Below, piece by piece: positions 20,938-29,496 of a stretch of DNA of 64,000 nucleotides; positions within the stretch are counted from its first letter, which is position 1, and the number at the start of each line of letters is the position of its first letter. The stretch lies in NCBI RefSeq assembly GCF_001611795.1, contig NZ_CP015098.1:3348001-3412000 (forward strand), written 5' to 3'. The notes beneath the pieces were generated by a model. It worked only from the letters and a program-made list of their open reading frames with translations. It searched no databases and had not been told where the DNA came from. The DNA is from Streptomyces qaidamensis (GTDB lineage Bacteria; Actinomycetota; Actinomycetes; Streptomycetales; Streptomycetaceae). The position numbers were made by a program, and so were the translations under genes.

Positions 20938-22179
20938 ATGAGCCACGACTCCACTGCCGCGCCGGAAGCCGCGGCCCGGAAACTTTCCGGGCGACGCCGC
21001 AAGGAGATCGTCGCGGTGCTGCTGTTCAGCGGCGGCCCCATCTTCGAGAGTTCCATACCGCTGTCGGTGTTCGGGGTTGACCGCCAGGACGCCGGCGTAC
21101 CGCGCTACCGACTGCTGGTGTGCGGGGGCGAGGACGGTCCGCTACGGACCACCGGGGGACTCGAACTCACCGCACCACACGGCCTGGAAGCGATCTCGCG
21201 CGCGGGCACGGTCGTCGTACCGGCCTGGCGTTCGATCACTTCTCCGCCACCGGAAGAGGCGCTCGACGCGCTGCGCCGCGCCCACGAGGAGGGCGCCCGC
21301 ATCGTAGGGCTGTGCACCGGCGCCTTCGTCCTCGCGGCGGCGGGCCTGCTGGACGGCCGCCCCGCGACGACACACTGGATGTACGCACCGACGCTGGCCA
21401 AGCGCTACCCGTCGGTGCACGTGGACCCGCGCGAGCTGTTCGTCGACGACGGCGACGTCCTGACGTCGGCGGGCACGGCCGCGGGCATCGACCTGTGCCT
21501 GCACATCGTGCGCACGGACCACGGCAACGAGGCGGCCGGGGCCCTGGCCAGGCGGCTCGTCGTGCCGCCGCGCCGCAGCGGCGGGCAGGAGCGCTACCTC
21601 GACAGGTCTTTACCGGAGGAGATCGGCGCCGACCCGCTCGCCGAGGTCGTCGCCTGGGCGCTGGAGCACCTCCACGAACAGTTCGACGTGGAGACGCTGG
21701 CGGCGCGCGCGTACATGAGCCGCCGTACCTTCGACCGCCGCTTCCGCTCGCTGACCGGGAGCGCTCCGCTGCAGTGGCTGATCACCCAGCGGGTCCTCCA
21801 GGCGCAGCGCCTGCTGGAGACGTCGGACTACTCGGTGGACGAGGTGGCGGGGCGCTGCGGCTTCCGGTCGCCGGTGGCCCTGCGCGGGCACTTCCGCCGC
21901 CAACTGGGCTCGTCCCCGGCCGCGTACCGGGCCGCCTACCGCGCCCGGCGCCCGCAGGGCGAGCGGCCCCAGGACACCGAGAGCGCTCCGGGCGGCCCCG
22001 GGTCCGGCATGCCGGGCCATCCGGGCCACGCCGGGCACCCGGGCCAGCCCGGCCAGGCACCGACGCCGCTCCACCCGGAGCACCCGGTGCCGCTGCAGTC
22101 CCGCCGTACGGCGGCGAGCGCCGTCGGCCAGTCGCCGGCCCTGTCGGCGAGCCTGCCCGGGCAGCGCAGCGCGCCCTGA
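20938..22179 (+). CDS. adpA: Global developmental regulator AdpA (BldH)
   Basis: A 413-residue AraC/XylS-type regulator that controls aerial growth and antibiotic genes in Streptomyces. Residues 25-200 form a DJ-1/PfpI-like dimerisation domain with GLCTGAFVLAAAGLLDGR. Residues about 230-335 hold two helix-turn-helix units, including LAARAYMSRRTFDRRFRSLT and VAGRCGFRSPVALRGHFR. The tail is a low-complexity Gly/Pro/His region. Codon 225 (21610-21612) is TTA, the rare leucine codon that makes adpA depend on the bldA tRNA. A strong terminator follows. Confidence 0.97.
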   Translation: MSHDSTAAPEAAARKLSGRRRKEIVAVLLFSGGPIFESSIPLSVFGVDRQDAGVPRYRLLVCGGEDGPLRTTGGLELTAPHGLEAISRAGTVVVPAWRSITSPPPEEALDALRRAHEEGARIVGLCTGAFVLAAAGLLDGRPATTHWMYAPTLAKRYPSVHVDPRELFVDDGDVLTSAGTAAGIDLCLHIVRTDHGNEAAGALARRLVVPPRRSGGQERYLDRSLPEEIGADPLAEVVAWALEHLHEQFDVETLAARAYMSRRTFDRRFRSLTGSAPLQWLITQRVLQAQRLLETSDYSVDEVAGRCGFRSPVALRGHFRRQLGSSPAAYRAAYRARRPQGERPQDTESAPGGPGSGMPGHPGHAGHPGQPGQAPTPLHPEHPVPLQSRRTAASAVGQSPALSASLPGQRSAP

Positions 22180-22189
22180 TCGAGTGCCC

Positions 22190-22224
22190 GGGGCCCGCGA
22201 GGAGCACGTCTCCTCGCGGGCCCC
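22190..22224 (+). terminator. 15-bp hairpin terminator after adpA
   Basis: GGGGCCCGCGAGGAG and its exact complement flank a 5-nt loop, starting 10 bp after the adpA stop. It insulates adpA from orn. Confidence 0.85.
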
Positions 22225-22282
22225 TTCGGCTTTCCCGGCACGGGCGGCCCGGCCGGTGGCGGCGGGCCGTAAGGTTAGACAC

Positions 22283-22885
22283 ATGAACGATCGCATGGTG
22301 TGGATCGACTGCGAGATGACCGGCCTCTCGCTGTCGGACGACGCGCTCATCGAGGTGGCCGCCCTCGTGACCGACTCCGAGCTGAACGTGCTCGGCGAGG
22401 GCGTGGACATCGTCATCCGGCCGCCGGAGCAGTCGCTGGAGACGATGCCGGACGTGGTGCGTCAGATGCACACCGCCTCCGGGCTGCTCGAAGAGCTGGC
22501 CGCCGGGACCACCCTGAAGGACGCCGAGGACCAGGTCCTGACGTACGTGAGGGAGTTCGTCAAGGAGCCGGGCAAGGCGCCGCTGTGCGGGAACTCCGTC
22601 GGCACGGACCGCGGCTTCCTGCTGCGCGACATGCCGGCCCTGGAGAACTACCTCCACTACCGGATCGTCGACGTTTCGTCGGTCAAGGAGCTGGCGCGCC
22701 GCTGGTACCCGCGGGCGTACTTCAACAGCCCGCAGAAGAACGGCAACCACCGTGCGCTCGCCGACATCCGCGAGTCGATCGCGGAGCTGCGGTACTACCG
22801 CGAGGCCGTGTTCGTCCCGCAGCCCGGGCCCGACTCGGACACCGCGCGGACGATCGCGGCGAAGCACGTTCTGCCTGCTCAGTAG
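22283..22885 (+). CDS. orn: Oligoribonuclease
   Basis: A 200-residue DEDDh 3'-5' exonuclease that degrades short RNA oligomers and, as known in Streptomyces, the pGpG made from c-di-GMP. Catalytic motifs are WIDCEMTGL (Asp9 and Glu11), CGNSVGTDRGF near residue 108 and NGNHRALADIRES with the closing His and Asp near 155-160. ATG 22283 is the conserved start MNDRMVWID. Its presence beside adpA, and cdgA further right, is notable for nucleotide signalling. Confidence 0.95.
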   Translation: MNDRMVWIDCEMTGLSLSDDALIEVAALVTDSELNVLGEGVDIVIRPPEQSLETMPDVVRQMHTASGLLEELAAGTTLKDAEDQVLTYVREFVKEPGKAPLCGNSVGTDRGFLLRDMPALENYLHYRIVDVSSVKELARRWYPRAYFNSPQKNGNHRALADIRESIAELRYYREAVFVPQPGPDSDTARTIAAKHVLPAQ

Positions 22886-23000
22886 CGGGACGAGGGCCCG
22901 TCGGGGGCGGCGCGGCGAAAGCCGGGCGCGAGCACCCCTTCGGACCCTGTACACTTTTTCTCGGCCGGTCAGGGAAGTCACTGACCTCCAAGCCGGTCAT

Positions 23001-23074
23001 GGTGGGTGTAGCTCAGCTGGTAGAGCACCTGGTTGTGGTCCAGGATGCCGCGGGTTCAAGTCCCGTCACTCACC
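23001..23074 (+). tRNA. tRNA-His (GTG anticodon)
   Basis: The cloverleaf folds with acceptor GTGGGTG against CACTCAC, a D-arm TAGCTCAGCTGGTAGAGCA, anticodon stem CCTGG/CCAGG around TTGTGGT and T-arm GGGTTCAAGTCCC. The extra G at 23001 can serve as the G-1 that pairs with C73, a mark of tRNA-His. CCA is not encoded. Confidence 0.96.
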
Positions 23075-23082
23075 CTGAGTAA

Positions 23083-23125
23083 TCAGCCGGTGGCTTCGTG
23101 AAGAAGCCACCGGCTGAAGCTTTTT
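23083..23125 (+). terminator. Intrinsic terminator after tRNA-His
   Basis: A perfect 15-bp stem starting TCAGCCGGTGGCTTC, a GTGAA loop, then AGCTTTTTG. The genuine T run makes this a textbook Rho-independent terminator, unusual beside the T-less hairpins elsewhere in the window. Confidence 0.92.
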
Positions 23126-23171
23126 GCGCGCCTCTCCGGGGCGGCGCGGCAGGCTGGCTACCGTCGGCGGC

Positions 23172-24362
23172 ATGGACGGTCGACGCCCGGGATGGCGCGC
23201 GTGTGTGCTCAGCGGGGCGGTGTTCGCCGTCTGCATGGCCGGCACCACACTGCCGACGCCTCTCTACCCCCTCTACCAGGACGAGTTCGGCTTCTCCGAG
23301 CTGACGGTCACCGTGGTGTACGCCCTCTACGCCTTCGCCGTGATCGGTGTGCTGCTGCTGGTCGGCAACGCCTCGGACGCCGTGGGCAGGCGCCCGGTGC
23401 TGCTGTGCGGCCTGGGCTTCGCGGCGCTGAGCGCCGTCTGTTTCCTGTGCGCCACCGGCCTCGGCTGGCTCTACGCGGGGCGGCTGCTGTCGGGGCTGTC
23501 CGCCGGGCTGTTCACCGGCGCCGCCACGGCGTACGTGATGGAGCTGGCGCCCGAGGGCGGCGCCTCCCGGGCCACTTTCGTGGCGACGGCCGCCAACATG
23601 GGCGGGCTGGGCTGCGGTCCCCTGCTCTCCGGGCTGCTCGCGCAGTACGCCGCATGGCCGCTGTACCTGCCGTTCGTCACCCATCTCGCCCTGGTGGCCG
23701 CCTCGGCCGCGGTGCTGCTGCGGCTCGCGGAGACGGTGAGGGAGCGGCAGCCGCTGCGCACCGTGCGCCCGCAGCGGCCCGCACTGCCCCCGCAGGTACG
23801 CGCGGTGTTCGGCCCCGCCGCCACCGCCTCCTTCGTCGGGTTCGCCCTGTTCGGGGTGTTCACCTCGGTCAGCCCGGCCTTCCTCGCGGAGTCCCTGCAC
23901 GTGGACGACCACGCCGTGAGCGGGCTGATCGTCGCGCTGGCCTTCTTCTCCTCGACGGCCGGGCAGCTGGCGGTCGGCCGGGTCGGCGTACGGCGCTCCC
24001 TGCCGTTGGGCTGCGCCGGGCTCCTCGCCGGTCTTGCGCTGCTCGCCGGCGCCCTGCGGTGGGACCAGATGTCCCTGCTGATCGCCAGCGCGCTCGTCGG
24101 CGGAGTCGGCCAGGGGCTGGCGTTCCGCGGTGCCCTCGCCGACGTGGCCGCGGCCTCCCCCGAACACCGGCGCGCGGCCGTGATCTCGACCCTGTTCGTC
24201 GTCGCCTACACGGGCATCTCCGTGCCCGTGATCGGCGTCGGTCTCCTGACCGGTCCGATCGGCCTGGAGGGCGCGGGGCTGGTGTTCATCGCCTGCATGG
24301 CCGTCCTGGTCGTGACGGCGGCGGTGTATCTGCTGCGGCGGCCGGAACCGGCTCGGGTCTGA
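23172..24362 (+). CDS. MFS transporter
   Basis: A 396-residue integral membrane protein with about 12 hydrophobic helices. The loop GNASDAVGRRPVLL between helices 2 and 3 matches the major facilitator motif, and AGRLLSGLSAGLFTG is in helix 4. It is probably a proton-driven exporter. The substrate cannot be read. ATG 23172 begins MDGRRPGWRA directly before helix 1; a longer start inside the terminator region is unlikely. A Nudix gene follows after 20 bp in the same direction. Confidence 0.85.
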   Translation: MDGRRPGWRACVLSGAVFAVCMAGTTLPTPLYPLYQDEFGFSELTVTVVYALYAFAVIGVLLLVGNASDAVGRRPVLLCGLGFAALSAVCFLCATGLGWLYAGRLLSGLSAGLFTGAATAYVMELAPEGGASRATFVATAANMGGLGCGPLLSGLLAQYAAWPLYLPFVTHLALVAASAAVLLRLAETVRERQPLRTVRPQRPALPPQVRAVFGPAATASFVGFALFGVFTSVSPAFLAESLHVDDHAVSGLIVALAFFSSTAGQLAVGRVGVRRSLPLGCAGLLAGLALLAGALRWDQMSLLIASALVGGVGQGLAFRGALADVAAASPEHRRAAVISTLFVVAYTGISVPVIGVGLLTGPIGLEGAGLVFIACMAVLVVTAAVYLLRRPEPARV

Positions 24363-24382
24363 GCGCGTGCGATCGTGGGCCC

Positions 24383-24913
24383 ATGCGTGAGCCGGTGGAA
24401 CGGGTCGACGGGCAGGACCGGGTGCTCGGGGTGGTCGACCGGGACGAGGCGATCCGCAACGGCTGGCCGCACCGGATCGCGACGACGGTCTGCCGGGACG
24501 CGCGGGGACGGGTGCTGGTGCATCGCAGGCCGGAGCACGTTTCGCGGTTCCCCGGGCACTACGACTGGCTGATCGGCGGGGCCGTCGAGGTCGGCGAGTC
24601 GTACGAGGAGGCGGCGGCCCGGGAGCTGACCGAGGAACTGGGCGTCCGGGCTCGGGTGCGGTTCGTCTACAAGTTCCTCTGCCGAGGAGCGATCAGCCCC
24701 TACTGGCTCGGGGTGCACGAGGCCGTCGTCTCCGAGCCCCTCACCCCCGACCCGTCCGCGATCGCCTGGCACGGCTGGATCGGCGAGGCGGAGCTCGGGG
24801 AGGCACTCCGGACGAGGCTGTTCGTGCCCGACGGAGTGGAGGCCCTGCGGCGCCACCCCGGCCTCAGCTCACCGACCGCCGCCACGCGGCAGCCAACTCC
24901 GCCACCCCGGTGA
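24383..24913 (+). CDS. Nudix hydrolase
   Basis: A 176-residue cytoplasmic enzyme of the Nudix superfamily, which cleaves nucleoside diphosphates linked to another group. The Nudix box GGAVEVGESYEEAAARELTE (then ELGV) spans residues 71-94 with the metal-binding glutamates in place. HIATTVCRD-like and WLGVHEAVV segments resemble the isopentenyl-diphosphate isomerase-like subgroup. The substrate is unknown. Its last 50 bp overlap tail-to-tail with the leftward kinase-like gene. Confidence 0.85.
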   Translation: MREPVERVDGQDRVLGVVDRDEAIRNGWPHRIATTVCRDARGRVLVHRRPEHVSRFPGHYDWLIGGAVEVGESYEEAAARELTEELGVRARVRFVYKFLCRGAISPYWLGVHEAVVSEPLTPDPSAIAWHGWIGEAELGEALRTRLFVPDGVEALRRHPGLSSPTAATRQPTPPPR

Positions 24914-25682
24914 ATCGTTCGGCCGGGTCGGCCCGCACGGCCCGGTCCACCACGGCCAGTTGCTCCGCCGTGCCCCGCCAGGCGCGTTCCTCGTCGCCCG
25001 CGTCCAGGAGGAGGCGGATGGCGCGGCCCAGGGCGTGGACCGTCGTACGGCCGTCGATGCGGGAGCCGCGCCGCCGTTCCTCCGGCGCCATGAAGCGGCG
25101 CGAGCCCGGCAGGCGGTCCGCCTCCAGGGTGAACGGGCCCGGGCGGTACTCGTCGAGGTCGATCAGCCGGAGGTCACCGGCGTCGAAGTCGTAGAGGAAC
25201 ACCCCGTCGTAGAGGTCGACGGCGACGAACCCCGCCGCCTCCACCGCGAGGTGGGCGTCCAGGAGCCGGTCGACGGCGCGCAGGACCGGGGCTACGGGCT
25301 GGGCTCGGAAGCGGGCCAGGGGATGGTCCGGGTGTGCGCGGCCGCCGTGGCGGCGCAGGGTCGGGTGGTAGAGGACCTCGCCGGGGCACCAGGGCATCAC
25401 GACCGCCGGCCCGCCGGAGCGGGCGGCGAGGCGGTGGAGCTGGGGGACGATCGCCGGGTGGCGTACCGCGCGGTGGAAGGTCCAGGCGCGGTCGAGCGAT
25501 CGCCGGGCCGCGGCGGTCGTCGCCTCCTTCACGAACCAGCGTTCGCCGTTCGCCGGCCGGACCCCGTACGACACGCAGCCCGAGTCCTGCTCGCGGAAGG
25601 CGCGGAACACCTCACCCACCGTCCGCAGGTACGGCTCGGTCCGGGGCACCTCGGTGGCGTCGAGGAGCGGGTGGTGCGTCAC
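24864..25682 (-). CDS. Atypical protein kinase-like protein coupled to cebR
   Basis: A 272-residue protein with a kinase-like fold. RWFVKEA near residue 49 provides the ATP-anchoring lysine, and VMPWCPGEVLYHP resembles the hinge. The catalytic loop is non-standard (FVAVDLYDGVFLYDF near 155) and the magnesium motif is LIDLDEY rather than DFG. The residue usually Asn in the loop appears to be Val, so activity is uncertain. It starts with GTG overlapping the cebR stop by 4 bp, implying joint translation. A small-molecule kinase is an alternative. Confidence 0.7.
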   Translation of the reverse strand: MTHHPLLDATEVPRTEPYLRTVGEVFRAFREQDSGCVSYGVRPANGERWFVKEATTAAARRSLDRAWTFHRAVRHPAIVPQLHRLAARSGGPAVVMPWCPGEVLYHPTLRRHGGRAHPDHPLARFRAQPVAPVLRAVDRLLDAHLAVEAAGFVAVDLYDGVFLYDFDAGDLRLIDLDEYRPGPFTLEADRLPGSRRFMAPEERRRGSRIDGRTTVHALGRAIRLLLDAGDEERAWRGTAEQLAVVDRAVRADPAERFTGVAELAAAWRRSVS

Positions 25683-26734
25683 GACGACGACCGGGACACC
25701 AGCTCCGTGGCCAGGACCATCTGCCGGCGCTCCAAGCCCCGGGAGGCGAGCGGGCGGCGGTCGGCGACCTCGGTGAGGAGGAGGTCTATCATCCGGCGGC
25801 CCATCTCCTCGATCGGCTGGCGGACACTGGTCAGCGGCGGTTCCATGTGGCGGGCGATGGCGGAGTCGTCGTAGCCGACGAGCGCCACGTCCTGAGGGAT
25901 GCGGCGGCCCGCGTCGAGCAGCGCCCGGCGGGCGCCGGCCGCGGTGACGTCGGAGGCGGCGAAGACCGCGTCGATGTCGGGGTGGCGCTCCAGCAGGGCC
26001 ACCATCGCCCGGTACCCGCCCTCCTCGGTGAAGTCCCCCGCCTCGATCAGCCCTTCGTCCACCCCGTGGCCGGCGTCGCTCATGGCCTCGCGGTAGCCGT
26101 CGACACGGCGCTGGGCGCCGTAGACGTCGAGGCGGCCGGTGATGTGTGCCACCCGGGTCCGGCCCCGGGACAGCAGGTGCTCGACGGCCTGGCGGGCGCC
26201 GCCGTAGTTGTCCGAGTCGACCGACGGCAGGGTCTCCGCCGACGAACGCGGGCCGCTGATCACCGCCGGGATCTCCAGCTGGGCCAGCAGGTCGGGCAGC
26301 GGGTCGTCCGCGTGCACCGAGACCAGCAGGACGCCGTCCACGCGGTGGGCCGCCAGGTACTGGGCGAGGCGGGCGCGTTCGCGCTCGTTGCCCGCGAAGA
26401 TCAGCAGCAGCTGCATCTCCGTGTCGGCCAGCGCGGCCCCGACGCCCTTCAGCATGTCCGAGAAGTACGGCTCCGCGAAGAACCGGGTCTCCGGCTCGGG
26501 CACGACCAGCGCGATCGCGTCCGTGCGGTTGGCGGCCAGCGCGCGGGCCGCGGTGTTGGGGACGTAGCCGAGCTCCGCGACCGCCGCCTCGACGGCCGCG
26601 CGGGTCGCGTCGCTGACCCGGGGCGAGCCGTTGATCACCCGCGAGACGGTGCCGCGGCCGACACCGGCGCGCGCCGCCACCTCTTCGAGGGTGGGCCGGC
26701 CACCACTTCGGCCCCGCGCTCCGTGGGTTGCCAT
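25679..26734 (-). CDS. cebR: LacI-family cello-oligosaccharide repressor CebR
   Basis: A 351-residue LacI/GalR regulator. The helix-turn-helix PTLEEVAARAGVGRGTVSRV is at residues 14-33, followed by a hinge helix (ARALAANRT) and a sugar-binding domain ending with YDDSAIARHMEPPLTSVRQP. CebR represses the cellobiose genes and is released by cellobiose or cellotriose. It is divergent from cebE, with its palindrome TGGGAGCGCTCCCA before cebE and a variant at bglC. ATG 26734 follows GGCGGAGCCC; GTG 26755 is an alternative. Its stop overlaps the kinase-like gene. Confidence 0.92.
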   Translation of the reverse strand: MATHGARGRSGGRPTLEEVAARAGVGRGTVSRVINGSPRVSDATRAAVEAAVAELGYVPNTAARALAANRTDAIALVVPEPETRFFAEPYFSDMLKGVGAALADTEMQLLLIFAGNERERARLAQYLAAHRVDGVLLVSVHADDPLPDLLAQLEIPAVISGPRSSAETLPSVDSDNYGGARQAVEHLLSRGRTRVAHITGRLDVYGAQRRVDGYREAMSDAGHGVDEGLIEAGDFTEEGGYRAMVALLERHPDIDAVFAASDVTAAGARRALLDAGRRIPQDVALVGYDDSAIARHMEPPLTSVRQPIEEMGRRMIDLLLTEVADRRPLASRGLERRQMVLATELVSRSSS

Positions 26735-26971
26735 GGGCTCCGCCTTCCCGTCCACGCCCGCACTCTGCGACTGGCCTGGAATTTAACAGGCTCGTCAGCC
26801 CTGTGATTGCCGCCGAGGGCTCACCGCCCCCCGGCCTTCCGCTTCGGTCGGGAAAGCCGGTACGACCGGTGCCCGGATCGGCTTGATATCACTTGCCCGG
26901 GCCTCAACCGAGCCCGGCCCGGGTCCAGTTAACAGCCCGATAACTGAACGCATCTCTCCCTGTCCGGTCCC

Positions 26972-27029
26972 TTGACACCCCCGCCGCGACCGGGGACTCT
27001 TCAACACATCACTGGTGGGAGCGCTCCCA
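26972..27029 (+). promoter_or_regulatory. cebE promoter and CebR operator
   Basis: TGGGAGCGCTCCCA at 27016-27029 is a perfect 14-bp palindrome identical to the known CebR box. TTGACA at 26972-26977 is a good -35 candidate, with a weak -10 about 17 bp on, placing the operator just past the start of transcription. The remaining roughly 390 bp between cebR and cebE show nothing else I can support. Confidence 0.85.
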
Positions 27030-27145
27030 CACTACCTGACACATACACAACCCGCACGTTCCCCGCCCGAGCCTTAAGCGCGTGAAAACGGTCCGACGAT
27101 GCAGTTGGCCGGGGGGTCGGCACGTCAGGGCAACAGGAGGACGAC

Positions 27146-28471
27146 ATGCGAGCACGCATCCGAACCGCCCGCAAGGCGATGGTCGTCGCGGCCGTCGCGT
27201 CGCTGGGCGCCGGGCTGCTGGCCGGCTGTGCGGACGACGGCGGAGGCGACGGCTCCTCGTCGGGCGGCGGCAGCGGCGGCAGCGGCGGCAAGACCAAGAT
27301 CACCCTGGGACTCTTCGGCACCTTCGGGTTCGAGGAGGCCGGCCTCTACAAGGAGTACGAGAAGCTCCACCCGGACGTCGACATCCAGCAGACGGTCGTC
27401 GAGCGGAACGAGAACTACTACCCCACGCTGGTCAACCACCTGACCACCAACAGCGGCCTGCAGGACATCCAGGGCGTCGAAGTCGGCAACATCGCCGAGA
27501 TCGTCAAGACCCAGTCCGCCAAGCTCCTGGACCTCTCCAAGTACGGCAAGAAGGGCGACTACCTGGAGTGGAAGTGGCAGCAGGCCACCACCGAGGACGG
27601 TCAGACCGTCGGCCTGGGCACGGACGTCGGCCCGATGGCCATCTGCTACCGCAAGGACCTCTTCGAGAAGGCCGGTCTGCCCACCGACCGCGAGGAGGTC
27701 GGCAAGCTGTGGGCCGGTGACTGGAACAAGCTGGTCAAGGTCGGCGAGGACTACAAGAAGAAGGCGCCGGAGGGCACCACCTTCCTGGACTCCCCCGGCG
27801 GGCTGCTCCAGGCGATCCTCAGCAGCGAGAAGGACCGCTTCTACGACTCCTCCGGCAAGGTCATCTACAAGTCGAACCCGGCCGTGAAGGCCGCCTTCGA
27901 CCTCACCGCCAAGGCGGCCGAGGACGGACTGATCGGAAACCAGACACAGTTCCAGCCCGCCTGGGACACCACGATCGCCAACAGCAAGTTCGCGGCGATG
28001 TCCTGCCCGCCGTGGATGCTCGGCTACATCAAGGGCAAGTCGAAGCCGGAGGCCAAGGGCAAGTGGGACGTGGCCGCGTCGCCGAAGTCCGGCAACTGGG
28101 GCGGTTCCTTCCTGACGGTTCCCAAGTCGGGCAAGAACGCCGAGGAGGCCGCGAAGCTGGCTGCCTGGCTGACCGCGCCCGAGCAGCAGGCCAAGCTGTT
28201 CGCCGTGCAGGGCAGCTTCCCGAGCACCCCGGCCGCCTACGAGTCGGACGCGGTGAAGAGCGCCAAGAACGAGATGACCGGTGACGCGCCGATCGGCACC
28301 ATCTTCGCCGCGGCCGCCAAGAGCAGCCCGGTGCAGACGATCGGCCCGAAGGACCAGATCATCCAGCAGGGTCTGACGGACAACGGCGTCATCCTCGTCA
28401 CCCAGGGCAAGTCGCCCAAGGAGGCGTGGGACACGGCCGTCAAGACCATCGACAACAACCTGGACCAGTGA
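27146..28471 (+). CDS. cebE: Cellobiose/cellotriose-binding lipoprotein CebE
   Basis: A 441-residue extracellular solute-binding protein of the sugar ABC family. The signal peptide ends in the lipobox LLAGC with Cys28, followed by a Gly/Ser linker. The mature domain starts KITLGLFGTFGFEEAG and includes GLGTDVGPMAICYRKDLFEKA, typical of family 1 binding proteins. It delivers cello-oligosaccharides to CebF/CebG. The shared ATPase (MsiK in Streptomyces) is not encoded here. Expression is under CebR. Confidence 0.93.
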   Translation: MRARIRTARKAMVVAAVASLGAGLLAGCADDGGGDGSSSGGGSGGSGGKTKITLGLFGTFGFEEAGLYKEYEKLHPDVDIQQTVVERNENYYPTLVNHLTTNSGLQDIQGVEVGNIAEIVKTQSAKLLDLSKYGKKGDYLEWKWQQATTEDGQTVGLGTDVGPMAICYRKDLFEKAGLPTDREEVGKLWAGDWNKLVKVGEDYKKKAPEGTTFLDSPGGLLQAILSSEKDRFYDSSGKVIYKSNPAVKAAFDLTAKAAEDGLIGNQTQFQPAWDTTIANSKFAAMSCPPWMLGYIKGKSKPEAKGKWDVAASPKSGNWGGSFLTVPKSGKNAEEAAKLAAWLTAPEQQAKLFAVQGSFPSTPAAYESDAVKSAKNEMTGDAPIGTIFAAAAKSSPVQTIGPKDQIIQQGLTDNGVILVTQGKSPKEAWDTAVKTIDNNLDQ

Positions 28472-28476
28472 CCGGA

Positions 28477-29484
28477 ATGGCAACCAGGCACGACACCGCC
28501 GCGCCCCCCGTGAAGGAGGGGGGCGCGGCCCCGGGCCGCCCGCCGGCCGACGCGGAGGCGGCAAGGAAGAAGCGCGCCCGGCTCTCCCGCCGCTGGCAGC
28601 GCGACATGCGCTGGAGCCCGTACGCGTTCGTCTCGCCCTTCTTCCTGCTCTTCCTCGCGTTCGGCCTGTTCCCGCTGCTGTACACCGGCTGGGCCTCGCT
28701 GCACCAGGTGGAGCTGACGGCGCCCACGGACATGTCCTGGGTGGGCCTGCGCAACTACACCCGTATCTTCGACGACGACTTCTTCTGGAACGCGGCGAAG
28801 AACACCCTGACCATCGGCATCATCTCCACGGTTCCGCAGCTGCTGATGGCGATGGGCCTGGCGCACATCCTCAACTACAAGCTGCGCGGCTCCACGTTCT
28901 ACCGCGTCGTCATGCTGGCCCCCTACGCCACGTCGATCGCCGCCGCCTCGCTGGTCTTCGTGCTGCTCTTCGGCCGCGACTACGGCATGATCAACTGGGC
29001 GCTGAACGCCGTCGGCATCGACCACGTCGACTGGCAGAACGACAAGTGGCCGTCCCAGATCGCCGTGTCCACCATCATCATCTGGCGCTGGACGGGCTAC
29101 AACGCGCTGATCTACCTGGCCGCGATGCAGGCGATCCCTCAGGACCTGTACGAGTCGGCGGCACTGGACGGAGCCAGCCGCTGGCGGCAGTTCCTCCACG
29201 TCACGCTGCCCTCGCTGCGTCCGACGATCCTGTTCACGGTCGTGGTGTCGACCATCGGTGCCTCGCAGGTGTTCGGTGAGCCGCTGCTGTTCGACGCCAA
29301 CAAGGGCGCCTCCGGCGGATCCCAGCACCAGTTCCAGACGCTCGGCCTGTACCTGTACGAGCAGGGCTGGATCAACCAGCACCTGGGCCGCGCCTCCGCC
29401 ATCGCCTGGACGATGTTCCTGATCCTCATCGTGATCGGGATCGTCAACTACGTCATCTCGCGCCGGCTGCGCGCCAGTAGCTAA
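28477..29484 (+). CDS. cebF: Cello-oligosaccharide ABC permease CebF
   Basis: A 335-residue MalF-type permease with six hydrophobic helices after a charged 45-residue leader. The ATPase-contact loop EAA-type sequence is YESAALDGASRWRQFLHVTL near residue 228. It starts five bases after cebE; a GTG at 28468 overlapping the cebE stop is an alternative. It pairs with CebG downstream. Confidence 0.92.
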   Translation: MATRHDTAAPPVKEGGAAPGRPPADAEAARKKRARLSRRWQRDMRWSPYAFVSPFFLLFLAFGLFPLLYTGWASLHQVELTAPTDMSWVGLRNYTRIFDDDFFWNAAKNTLTIGIISTVPQLLMAMGLAHILNYKLRGSTFYRVVMLAPYATSIAAASLVFVLLFGRDYGMINWALNAVGIDHVDWQNDKWPSQIAVSTIIIWRWTGYNALIYLAAMQAIPQDLYESAALDGASRWRQFLHVTLPSLRPTILFTVVVSTIGASQVFGEPLLFDANKGASGGSQHQFQTLGLYLYEQGWINQHLGRASAIAWTMFLILIVIGIVNYVISRRLRASS

Positions 29485-29496
29485 GGAGAACCGGCC

